Assembly (NCBI GenBank): GCA_965223825.1
Contig: OZ245018.1
Coordinates: 1,116,001 to 1,180,000, forward strand
Length of the DNA stretch: 64,000 nucleotides
Direction of reading: 5' to 3'
Origin: CAJXQU01 sp965223825
Lineage (GTDB): Bacteria > Pseudomonadota > Gammaproteobacteria > CAJXQU01
The notes under the pieces are model-generated. The model did not search any database, was not told the DNA's origin, and saw nothing but the letters and a program-made list of their open reading frames with translations. Shown piece after piece: positions 28,218-36,093 of the stretch. Within the stretch, counting starts at the first letter, position 1. The number at the start of each line of letters is the position of its first letter. Position numbers and translations under genes: made by a program.

Positions 28218-28630
28218 TGAAAGCCGCGAGCTTGCCCGCTAACAAAATACCCACCATGCGAGTGGTGCCGATGCCGCGCGATACTAATCAGGGTGGGAGT
28301 ATTTTCGGCGGTTATATTTTTTCGCAAATCGATATTGCTGCAAGCATCCCTGCTATACGCCGCGCAAAAGGGCGCGTGGCAACGGTGGCGGTGAACTCGA
28401 TTGAATTACATGAACCGGTTTTTGTTGGTGACGTGTTGAGTTTGTACGCGGATGTGGTGAAAGTCGGTAGAACATCCATCACCGTCGATGTCGAAGTTTT
28501 TGCAGAACGTAATGCCGCCGATCCGGAAGTGATTAAAGTCACGCAGGCAACATTAACATTCGTCGCGTTGGATGAAAATCGTCAACCACGACGCGTGCCC
28601 GCCGCAGAACCGACCGAAGGAGATGAATGA
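28217..28630 (+). CDS. Acyl-CoA thioesterase, YciA-type hotdog protein
   Basis: This 137-residue single-hotdog protein has the YciA-family pattern: MPRDTNQGGSIFGGYIFSQID, with the catalytic Asp, followed by VAVNSIELHEPVFVGDVLSLYADV. It is predicted to hydrolyse acyl-CoA thioesters in the cytoplasm. It is embedded between the permease and ATPase genes of an oligopeptide transporter, overlapping both, which is an odd place and implies co-expression. Confidence 0.9.
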   Translation: MKAASLPANKIPTMRVVPMPRDTNQGGSIFGGYIFSQIDIAASIPAIRRAKGRVATVAVNSIELHEPVFVGDVLSLYADVVKVGRTSITVDVEVFAERNAADPEVIKVTQATLTFVALDENRQPRRVPAAEPTEGDE

Positions 28631-30261
28631 TGAGCATAGCTGATCAGGACACGATTTTATCGATTGACAATTTACGTATTGAATTCGCAAGCGAAGCGGT
28701 TGTTGATGGTGTGAGTTTGCAGATAAAGCGTGGTGAAACATATGTTCTACTTGGCGAGTCAGGCAGTGGTAAATCCATCACGTCGATGTCTGTTATGCGA
28801 CTTTTACCGAATGCGGCAAAGATCACATCGGGGCAGGTGTTACTTGAAGGCGAAGATTTGCTGCGCATTTCGGAAGCCGCCATGCGTAAAGTGCGCGGTG
28901 GAAAAGTCGGCATGATTTTCCAAGAACCACAAACATCATTGAACCCGGTCATGAGTATTGGTGATCAGATCGCAGAATCCGTGCGCTGGCATAAAAAACT
29001 CAAGGGGCAGGCTTTACGCGGTCGTGTCATTGAATTACTTCATGCCGTTGGAATTGTGGATGCTGAGCGTCGTTATGATGAATTCCCACATCAATTTTCG
29101 GGAGGGATGAAGCAACGTGTCATGATCGCGATCGCACTGGCTGGCGAGCCTGAATTGCTGATCGCGGATGAACCGACAACGGCTCTGGATGTAACGATTC
29201 AAGCGCAAGTGTTGGACCTGCTGAATGATTTGAAATCGCGCTTGAATATGGCGATTTTATTTATCACTCACGATTTGGGTGTTGCTGCAAAAATGGCTGA
29301 CCAGATCGGTGTCATGTATGCCGGTAAATTAGTAGAACAAGGCCCGGCAAAAGCTTTTTTCAACGCGCCTCAACATGCTTATTCCCAACGATTATTTGAT
29401 GCGTTACCGAGCCGTATAAAACGCAATCACGATGATAGGTTTAATTCACTTTCAGAAGATGAGGATGTCATTTTACAGGTCACGGACATGGATGTGCATT
29501 TCCCCATCAAGAAAGGGTTTTTTAAACGCACGGTCGGACATGTTCGAGCCGTGAATAATGTGTCGATGACGTTAAAAAAAGGCCGCACCATCGCGATGGT
29601 GGGTGAGTCTGGTAGTGGCAAGACGACATTTGGAAAAGGCATTTTACAGTTAGTAAAACCGACAAATGGGGAAGTGATTTTTGACGGTGTTGATCTCACC
29701 AATTTGTCGGCAAAAGCGATGCGTGCGCGGCGATCAGATATTCAGATTGTCTTTCAAGATCCTTATTCTTCGATGAACCCACGCATGATAGTCGGCGATA
29801 TTATCGAGGAGGGAATGGTGGCGCAGGGAATCGGTGGCGATAAACGTTCACGGATTGAGCGAGTTGAAGATTTACTGGCGCAGGTTGGTTTGGATGCGGA
29901 ACATCGCTTGCGTTATCCCCATGAATTTTCCGGTGGTCAACGCCAACGTATTTGTATCGCACGCGCTTTGGCGGTTGAACCGCGTTTAATTATTTGTGAT
30001 GAACCCACGAGTGCCTTGGATGTGTCTGTACAATCGCAAATTTTGCAGCTGCTTAAGCAATTACAAGCTGATATGGGGCTGACATATTTATTTATTACAC
30101 ATAACCTTGGTGTGGTGGAGTATATCGCGCACGAAGTTGCCGTGATGTATCACGGCGATATCGTGGAATATGGCGATGTGGACCAAGTTATGCATCATCC
30201 TCAGCATGAATACACGAAAAAACTTCTTTCCGCAGTACCGCTGCTTGATACGGGATCATGA
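28627..30261 (+). CDS. Fused oligopeptide ABC transporter ATPase (two NBDs, YejF/DppDF-like)
   Basis: This 544-residue protein contains two complete nucleotide-binding domains. Domain 1 has Walker A GESGSGKS near residue 37, the signature FSGGMKQR and Walker B LLIADEPTTALDV. Domain 2 has Walker A GESGSGKT near 325, the signature FSGGQRQR and Walker B LIICDEPTSALDV. Oligopeptide-type C-terminal extensions follow each. It would energise the adjacent two permeases. The start overlaps the thioesterase stop and the end overlaps the HD gene by four bases. Confidence 0.93.
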   Translation: MMSIADQDTILSIDNLRIEFASEAVVDGVSLQIKRGETYVLLGESGSGKSITSMSVMRLLPNAAKITSGQVLLEGEDLLRISEAAMRKVRGGKVGMIFQEPQTSLNPVMSIGDQIAESVRWHKKLKGQALRGRVIELLHAVGIVDAERRYDEFPHQFSGGMKQRVMIAIALAGEPELLIADEPTTALDVTIQAQVLDLLNDLKSRLNMAILFITHDLGVAAKMADQIGVMYAGKLVEQGPAKAFFNAPQHAYSQRLFDALPSRIKRNHDDRFNSLSEDEDVILQVTDMDVHFPIKKGFFKRTVGHVRAVNNVSMTLKKGRTIAMVGESGSGKTTFGKGILQLVKPTNGEVIFDGVDLTNLSAKAMRARRSDIQIVFQDPYSSMNPRMIVGDIIEEGMVAQGIGGDKRSRIERVEDLLAQVGLDAEHRLRYPHEFSGGQRQRICIARALAVEPRLIICDEPTSALDVSVQSQILQLLKQLQADMGLTYLFITHNLGVVEYIAHEVAVMYHGDIVEYGDVDQVMHHPQHEYTKKLLSAVPLLDTGS

Positions 30262-30785
30262 ATGATCAAAAGCTGATTTTTGCCGCGTTGGCTTTCGCTG
30301 CGTTAAAGCATCGCGATCAACGACGTAAAGGAATTGAAGCTTCGCCATACATAAACCACCCGATTGATCTGGCGAATGTTTTGGTGAATGAAGCTGATGT
30401 TGCTGATCCTATCGTGATCGCGGCGGCGATATTGCATGACACAGTAGAAGATACCGATACGACCTTTTCTGAACTTAAACACCATTTTGGAGAAGTGGTG
30501 ATGCGCGTCGTTGCAGAAGTGACGGATGATCAATCGTTACGCAAGGCTGAACGTAAGCGCCTGCAAATTGAACATGCTGCAACAGCGAGTCATGAAGCGC
30601 GCTTAGTGAAGTTAGCCGATAAAATCTGTAATTTACGCGATATGCAGGTTTCACCACCGACCAATTGGGATATTGATCGTCAGCGAGAATATTTTGAGTG
30701 GGCAAAAGCGGTGATTGATCAGCTTCGTGGAACGCACACACATCTTGAGGATCTTTTCGATCAGGTCTATGCGCTAAAACCGTAA
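30258..30785 (+). CDS. MESH1-type HD-domain small alarmone hydrolase
   Basis: This 175-residue stand-alone HD protein resembles metazoan MESH1/HDDC3 and the hydrolase domain of SpoT. Metal and catalytic residues are visible: His34 (YINHP), His60-Asp61 (LHDTVED), Glu64-Asp65 and Asp121 (KLADKICNLRD). The block ERKRLQIE is also typical of MESH1. The family degrades (p)ppGpp, and some members dephosphorylate NADPH. No synthetase domain is present. It is the last gene of the peptide transporter operon (four-base overlap), linking peptide uptake to the stringent response by context. Confidence 0.88.
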   Translation: MNDQKLIFAALAFAALKHRDQRRKGIEASPYINHPIDLANVLVNEADVADPIVIAAAILHDTVEDTDTTFSELKHHFGEVVMRVVAEVTDDQSLRKAERKRLQIEHAATASHEARLVKLADKICNLRDMQVSPPTNWDIDRQREYFEWAKAVIDQLRGTHTHLEDLFDQVYALKP

Positions 30786-30868
30786 CCTTTTCTTTCTTAA
30801 CTCGTTTTAAACTCAGTAAGCAAACTGTTTAAATGATAGGAACGTGTTTGGAAATTGGCTTTAAAAGC

Positions 30869-31753
30869 TTAACGATTTACCTTGCGAAAGCGAAACAGCG
30901 CGATCATTGCGCTGCCCATTAACCAAATGGCGGGCGGTACTGGTACGGCGCTGACATCGCTATTGATATCCCAGCCGATGTCATCGAGGGCGGCGATATC
31001 TAAGTCCGTAAACTCTTTACGGATGCCGGCTGCGATATTCGGATCCATCGCCGTTTCAAAACTACCGACACCATTGATGGTGCTCGTGGTATTAAAAGCC
31101 CAATGGTCATTACTCACCGTTGCGATAGGGCCGCCATGGACTGCAACAGATTTTTCACCGATAAATTCACCGCTTGCATTGATCAAGTGATCCCAAGACG
31201 GCGCCGTGCTGATGCCAAGAACATGTCCGATCTCGTGTAAAGCAACGGAGTAGAAATCGTAACCGGTGAAGACTTCATCCACAGCCAAGTCCGTATCGAA
31301 ATACCAGTCTGACCGGTTAGCCGCAAAACTCATGACACCATATAAAGGTGCAAAATCAGTGGCTGTTGCAGAGGAGCCTGTATGACCAATTTCACCTCGG
31401 GAATCATTGCTGTTAGACCAAGATGGACCCGCTTGGCCGAGGGTACCTCCGCTGAGGTTAACGCCTCCCACAAAAACAGTAAGCGTGTCTGCAGCTGATA
31501 CAACGGTTTTACTGGTTGTAACAGCGCTGGATGGAAGACTTATATTGCTTGTAAAGAGGACGGAGTTTAAATCGTCAGTGATTAAGTTCGAGAAGTATGC
31601 GCCGGCTGTTTCAAGTAAAGATTTAGCCGTGTTATTAGCAAAAAAGTTTTCTTCGTCAAGGGTGTAATCAAATTCGATATTAATTGCGTACGATGGAGAA
31701 GCAACACTTGTTGCGATCAGGCCAGAGAGTAATGCTGCTTTGTGAAGTTTCAT
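30869..31753 (-). CDS. Secreted metzincin-like metalloprotease with PEP-CTERM-like sorting tail
   Basis: This 294-residue protein has a signal peptide (ending near SPSYA), a zinc motif HEIGHVLGIS about residue 175, and a C-terminal tail VPVPPAIWLMGSAMIALF followed by RFRKVNR. That tail matches the VP-type PEP-CTERM anchor, which exosortase systems process. In the classical metzincin pattern the third ligand is His or Asp at position 11; here it is Thr, with a Trp-Asp-His following, so the third ligand is uncertain. The exosortase gene is not in the window. Upstream is a divergent membrane protein and K+ channel pair. Confidence 0.85.
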   Translation of the reverse strand: MKLHKAALLSGLIATSVASPSYAINIEFDYTLDEENFFANNTAKSLLETAGAYFSNLITDDLNSVLFTSNISLPSSAVTTSKTVVSAADTLTVFVGGVNLSGGTLGQAGPSWSNSNDSRGEIGHTGSSATATDFAPLYGVMSFAANRSDWYFDTDLAVDEVFTGYDFYSVALHEIGHVLGISTAPSWDHLINASGEFIGEKSVAVHGGPIATVSNDHWAFNTTSTINGVGSFETAMDPNIAAGIRKEFTDLDIAALDDIGWDINSDVSAVPVPPAIWLMGSAMIALFRFRKVNR

Positions 31754-31860
31754 TCAACAATTCCATTTTGTTCTATCGAGGTAATTCCGTGCTTGATTGC
31801 AAGATTTAATCCATCGGCTGGGTGTTATGTAATCAATAAGTTAGCTTATGACACGGTGTT

Positions 31861-31886
31861 TCTATGTCGTCGCCGGGTGACATAGA
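31861..31886. promoter_or_regulatory. Perfect 8-base inverted repeat in a divergent intergenic region
   Basis: TCTATGTC (31861-31868) and GACATAGA (31879-31886) flank a 10-base spacer, between the divergent protease gene and the small membrane protein gene. The spacing and position suit a dimeric repressor site, but no regulator is implied directly. Confidence 0.35.
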
Positions 31887-31978
31887 GTGAGATTTCTACG
31901 CGGAATTAATCAGATCTGCCATAATGAACAGCAGAATAACAATCAGACATTTCTTAACCTGAGAGCGAGTTTGGCATT

Positions 31979-32359
31979 ATGAATCTTGAAAAAGTGATTT
32001 TCGGTTTCTTTATTGTTCTGGCATTAACCCTTAATTTTGGTTTTTTCCTTGGCCAGATTGATCAAGCTAGCCACCATCCTGTGTATGAGTTATTTGCTGT
32101 GATTGTCGTTAATCTGATCGCGACCGTACTGAAATTTGGTGATCGAACACAAATTGGCGCCGTGCTACTTTCAACCAGCCTCGTTGCCGATTTACAGCTG
32201 ATCGCAGCTGCGATGGTCTGGGCATTTGCAACGCAAATAAGCGGGACAGGGATTACGCCGGATATCACGGCGAGTATAGTTTCGTTGGCTGGTGGCGCGC
32301 TTCTAGCCAATATTATTTCTGTGATCTTGCTCGTGTTGGAAACGGTGATGCACCGCTAA
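31979..32359 (+). CDS. Small four-helix membrane protein (possibly DUF6394), next to K+ channel
   Basis: This 126-residue protein has about four hydrophobic segments and little else: residues ~8-26, ~37-50, ~62-87 and ~98-122. I think it matches the uncharacterised DUF6394 type but cannot confirm it. It lies 34 bases upstream of the K+ channel gene, so it is probably co-transcribed. A role as a channel partner is a guess from position only. Confidence 0.75.
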   Translation: MNLEKVIFGFFIVLALTLNFGFFLGQIDQASHHPVYELFAVIVVNLIATVLKFGDRTQIGAVLLSTSLVADLQLIAAAMVWAFATQISGTGITPDITASIVSLAGGALLANIISVILLVLETVMHR

Positions 32360-32393
32360 CGTTCTCTTATTCAACTTTAGTCGAAGTTTCAAA

Positions 32394-34103
32394 ATGGATC
32401 AGGTCATTTGGATAATTATCCGACGCATGCGACCACCTTTCTTGGTGTTGATCGCAATCTACAGTATTGCTGTTATTGGCATGGTGATGGTGCCGGGCAT
32501 TGAAGTGAATGGCGAAACGACGCGGATGGATTTTTTTCACGCGTTGTATTTTGTTAGCTATACCTCGACCACAATCGGCTTTGGGGAATTGCCTCTAGCG
32601 TTTTCCCAAGCGCAGCGTATGTGGGCGATGGTGTGCATGTATTTGAGCGTGATCGCCTGGTTATATTCAATCGGTTCACTATTAAGTCTTTTACAAGAAG
32701 CAGCGTTTCGGCAAGCCGTGATCGAAAGACAGTTCGCACGCAGTATCCGTAAAATTAAAGATCCTTTCTACCTACTTTGTGGCTATGGTGAAGCTGGTGC
32801 AGCTTTAGTGAGCGCATTGACACGTTATCAAATCCGTTTGGTTGTGATCGACCGCAAACAAGAGCAGATCAATGCATTGAGTTTGCATGATCAGCATTTT
32901 CCCGTACATGTGCCAGGATTATGTGCTGATGCAGGAATCCCCGAGCATCTATTAGAAGCGGGGTTGAAACATCGCCAATGTTCAGGGGTGATAGCCTTGA
33001 CGGATGAAGATCGTGTGAACCTGAAAATTGCGATTACGAGTAAATTATTGAATCCGAATTTACAGGTGATCGCGCGCGTTGCCGATCAGGAAGCAAAGGC
33101 GAATGTTGCTTCATTTGGAACGGAACATATCGTTGATGCGTTTGAAGTGTTTGGGAAAGTCATGGCGTTGGCATTGGGATCACCAAATCATTATTTATTA
33201 AGTAGCTGGTTAACGGGGATTGCAGGTGATCCATACAGCCGTCCTGCTATGCCACCACGTGGCAAATGGATTGTTTGTGGTTATGGTCGTTTCGGGCATT
33301 ATTTACTCGAGAAGCTGGAAGCTGAAGGCATGCCGACAGTGGTTATCGAACCAAGTGATGAGGTTGAGCCACCACCACAGGGAATGGTGATCGGGCGTGG
33401 TACTGAAGCGGATACGTTAATTGAGGCTGGCATCCGCGATGCGGTTGGGATTATTGCGGGCACTGATAATGATTCGAACAATCTTTCTATCATCATGACT
33501 GCGCGTGAACTTAATCCCGGATTGTTCACGGTCGCTCGTCAGAATTTGCAATCCAATAACGTGATATTTGATGCGCTCGAAGCAAGTATCGTGATGAACC
33601 CGGGTAAGGTTCTGGCTGATCGCATTAAAGATATACTGACCCTTCCGCGTTTGAGCGAATTTCTTCATTTATTGGGCATGAATTCGAATCATGCTGTGCG
33701 TGAAGTTTTTCGGCAACTAGACGAGCGGATTGGCTCGCAATTTGTGCCTGAATTATGGGTGCTTAAGGTGTCACCGAAAAAATCACCCGCGGTGATCGAT
33801 TTGCTTTCGGCTGGAGAAGGGGTTCGACTATCCCACTTGCTACAAGCGCCTGAGAGCCAGGAAACTCTTCCTAGTAAAGCGCTCATGCTAATTCGCGGGG
33901 AGGAGAGAGTCCTCATGCCGGAGGATGACACCTACATAAAAAGTGATGATCGAATACTTTTTTGTGGTCATACAAAGTGTTACAAGCGAATGCTGCTGCT
34001 GTGCAAAGATCCGTATATTTTGTACAAAGTGGTGACTGGTGATGATATTCCGCGTAGTGCAGTGTTGCGCTGGGCAACTCGTAAACAACTATCAACCAGC
34101 TGA
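32394..34103 (+). CDS. Potassium channel with two RCK (TrkA-N) domains
   Basis: This 569-residue inner-membrane ion channel has two helices flanking a pore loop with a TTIGFGE selectivity filter (59-65), a GFG variant of GYG. Two cytosolic Rossmann-like RCK domains follow, each starting with a glycine-rich motif: LLCGYGEAGAAL near residue 128 and IVCGYGRFGHYL near 292. A TrkA-C-like region makes up the C-terminal ~120 residues. Duplicated RCK domains in one chain resemble eukaryotic BK/GsuK arrangements and suggest ligand-gated K+ flux. The ligand is unknown. Confidence 0.88.
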   Translation: MDQVIWIIIRRMRPPFLVLIAIYSIAVIGMVMVPGIEVNGETTRMDFFHALYFVSYTSTTIGFGELPLAFSQAQRMWAMVCMYLSVIAWLYSIGSLLSLLQEAAFRQAVIERQFARSIRKIKDPFYLLCGYGEAGAALVSALTRYQIRLVVIDRKQEQINALSLHDQHFPVHVPGLCADAGIPEHLLEAGLKHRQCSGVIALTDEDRVNLKIAITSKLLNPNLQVIARVADQEAKANVASFGTEHIVDAFEVFGKVMALALGSPNHYLLSSWLTGIAGDPYSRPAMPPRGKWIVCGYGRFGHYLLEKLEAEGMPTVVIEPSDEVEPPPQGMVIGRGTEADTLIEAGIRDAVGIIAGTDNDSNNLSIIMTARELNPGLFTVARQNLQSNNVIFDALEASIVMNPGKVLADRIKDILTLPRLSEFLHLLGMNSNHAVREVFRQLDERIGSQFVPELWVLKVSPKKSPAVIDLLSAGEGVRLSHLLQAPESQETLPSKALMLIRGEERVLMPEDDTYIKSDDRILFCGHTKCYKRMLLLCKDPYILYKVVTGDDIPRSAVLRWATRKQLSTS

Positions 34104-34112
34104 GACTTTCGA

Positions 34113-34140
34113 TTGTCAAATAATTGACAGTGCCTATAAT
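34113..34140 (+). promoter_or_regulatory. Sigma-70 promoter with palindromic -35, for the secreted glycosidase
   Basis: TTGTCA (34113-34118) and a perfect TATAAT (34135-34140) are 16 bases apart. The -35 region is one arm of a perfect palindrome, TGTCAA-ataa-TTGACA (34114-34129), a likely operator. Transcription would start near 34147. That rules out the upstream in-frame starts at 34124 and 34139 for this promoter and supports ATG 34169. Confidence 0.6.
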
Positions 34141-34168
34141 GAGACTTCGTTCACAGTTGCGAAGTGTC

Positions 34169-35947
34169 ATGAAAAGGAAGATCTGGCTCATATCAATATT
34201 ACTGCTGCTCACCAGTCCTGCGGTCATTGCGGATGTTTTGTGGGGAGCGCACATGCTCAATGTTACGAAAAGTTTGCCGGACGGTCGACATCGTCTCGAA
34301 CTTGCGTCAGAACTTGGCTTGAGTGTGGTACGGCTCGGTGTGAGTTGGGCTAATATGGAGCCCGAAAAAGGTATTCATCAAGACTATTATTGGAACACGC
34401 TACAGTCAATCCTTGACCGTGCAGAATCGTTAGATATCCAAGTCATTCTCGTTGTTGCGGAAACCCCTTGCTGGGCATCTTCCGATCCGGCAAAGCGCTG
34501 CGGTGATGGCACCCAAGCACCCAGTTATATCAATGCCTATCCACCAGTGAACACTCAAGACTACGCGAACATAATGCGTGATCTGGTAAAGCGTTTTGGA
34601 CGCCAGACAATGGCGTGGGAGATCTGGAACGAGCCGAACATTGGGCATTTCTGGCGTGGCCATCTACAGCGACGTTTTATCGGTTTTTGGCCTGAAGCCG
34701 AAATCGGGGATGCATTTCTTTCTGAGCCGCAAGCTGCACTCGCCTACACGAAACTCCTTAAACAAGCGTATGCCGCGATCAAAGATGTGGATAAAAATGC
34801 CATCGTGCTCGGTGGATCACTGGCATCGATGGATACGTATTATCTGAATGCCATGTACCAAGCGGGAGCGAAAGGATCATTCGACGGCTTATCCATCCAT
34901 CCCTACAGTGGATTGAGGCCGGATGGTTTAGTGGATTGGATTAATCAGTGTTCTGAACCACCTTGGTGCTTTGATGAGGGGGTCGCTAAAGTTCGTGATT
35001 TGATGGTGAACGTATATCAAGACGATAAACCATTGTGGTTTACGGAGTTTGGTATGACCACCTATTCTGGACGGGGGGGGATTTCAGAACAAAGACAGGC
35101 CGAATATCTTACGCAAGTGTCAAAACGGATAAGTAACTGGGACTTTGTCAAAGTGGCTATTTGGTTCAATTTAGTGAGCACTGGCGAGAATAATTCGGAA
35201 GGCCATTTTGGTTTGTTTAGCCCGACGCTACAAAGGAAACCTGCAGCCAATATCATGGCATCGTTAACTCGAGCACAAGTCGTTCCAAGTATCCCAGTTC
35301 CGGGCTATCCCAATATCACTTTGAATAATCAACGTCCACGTTTTTATTGGGATGCGGTTGCATCAGCAACAAGTTATTTTGTTTGGGTGAATGAGTACGG
35401 CGTCCCTTCGAGTGGTAGTGATGATAATCCTGGTGTGATTAGACGCACACTTTCATCAACCCAGGCACAATGCAGCTCTGGTGGTGTTTGCAGCTTTGCG
35501 CCCGCGTTTGATCTTGCGTACGGCGGCGGGCAATGGTGGGTGACGGTGAACCGCGCTGTCGGCACTCAGCAAGTGAGCGCAGGAACGAGATTTACAATTA
35601 ATAGTAACGGAAACCATGATTCTGATGGGGATGGAATTATTAACGCGCAAGATAATTGTATCTATCATACCAACACGTCGCAGTTAGATAGTGATTTTGA
35701 TGGATATGGGAATCAATGCGACGGGGATTTCAATAATGACGGTTGGATTGATCACGCTGACGAAGATTTCATGAGAACTCGTCTTGGTAGTGCCGATATC
35801 ACCACTGATTTAAATCTTGATGGGTGGGTGAATTTTGATGATCAAGTGATCTTAAATAGTATGCTCAATACAACACCGGGATTTTCTTGCTGCGCAGGTG
35901 ACACACCTGAAGGTGTTTGGATCGGTAAAACCTACGGTAGCAATTGA
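34169..35947 (+). CDS. Secreted glycoside hydrolase with TSP3/dockerin-like Ca-binding tail
   Basis: The 592-residue protein starts with a signal peptide (MKRKIWLISILLLLTSPAVIA). A (beta/alpha)8 clan-A glycosidase domain follows (GH5/GH39-like). The acid/base Glu is at about 155 (WEIWNEPNIGHFW) and the nucleophile Glu at about 293 (PLWFTEFGMT). A beta-rich segment spans ~370-480. The C-terminus carries thrombospondin type-3-like (DSDGDGIINAQDNC) and two dockerin-like EF-hand loops (DFNNDGWIDHADEDF, DLNLDGWVNFDDQV). An 8-G run at 35073-35080 falls within the catalytic domain. The substrate is unknown; a beta-glycan is likely. Confidence 0.85.
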   Translation: MKRKIWLISILLLLTSPAVIADVLWGAHMLNVTKSLPDGRHRLELASELGLSVVRLGVSWANMEPEKGIHQDYYWNTLQSILDRAESLDIQVILVVAETPCWASSDPAKRCGDGTQAPSYINAYPPVNTQDYANIMRDLVKRFGRQTMAWEIWNEPNIGHFWRGHLQRRFIGFWPEAEIGDAFLSEPQAALAYTKLLKQAYAAIKDVDKNAIVLGGSLASMDTYYLNAMYQAGAKGSFDGLSIHPYSGLRPDGLVDWINQCSEPPWCFDEGVAKVRDLMVNVYQDDKPLWFTEFGMTTYSGRGGISEQRQAEYLTQVSKRISNWDFVKVAIWFNLVSTGENNSEGHFGLFSPTLQRKPAANIMASLTRAQVVPSIPVPGYPNITLNNQRPRFYWDAVASATSYFVWVNEYGVPSSGSDDNPGVIRRTLSSTQAQCSSGGVCSFAPAFDLAYGGGQWWVTVNRAVGTQQVSAGTRFTINSNGNHDSDGDGIINAQDNCIYHTNTSQLDSDFDGYGNQCDGDFNNDGWIDHADEDFMRTRLGSADITTDLNLDGWVNFDDQVILNSMLNTTPGFSCCAGDTPEGVWIGKTYGSN

Positions 35948-36093
35948 AATACGCCTAACCAACAAATCGTAGTAGGAATTCAGTCCCTCATTGAGTAGAT
36001 GATTTTGAGGGTCTATTCCAGTCGATCAGCTATTCCGTTACAATCCACGCCTGTTTAACCGTGTCTAACGACCTTTCCAAAAAACACCTCTGA

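Noticed and set aside
30806..30833. Imperfect TTTAAAC/GTTTAAA hairpin between the alarmone hydrolase and protease genes
   Set aside because: The stem is A+T-rich with a bulge and no clear T-run; too weak to call a terminator.
34124..34168. Upstream TTG and ATG starts for the secreted glycosidase
   Set aside because: They overlap the predicted -35/-10 elements, so they would not be in the main transcript, and they would put charged residues before the signal peptide.
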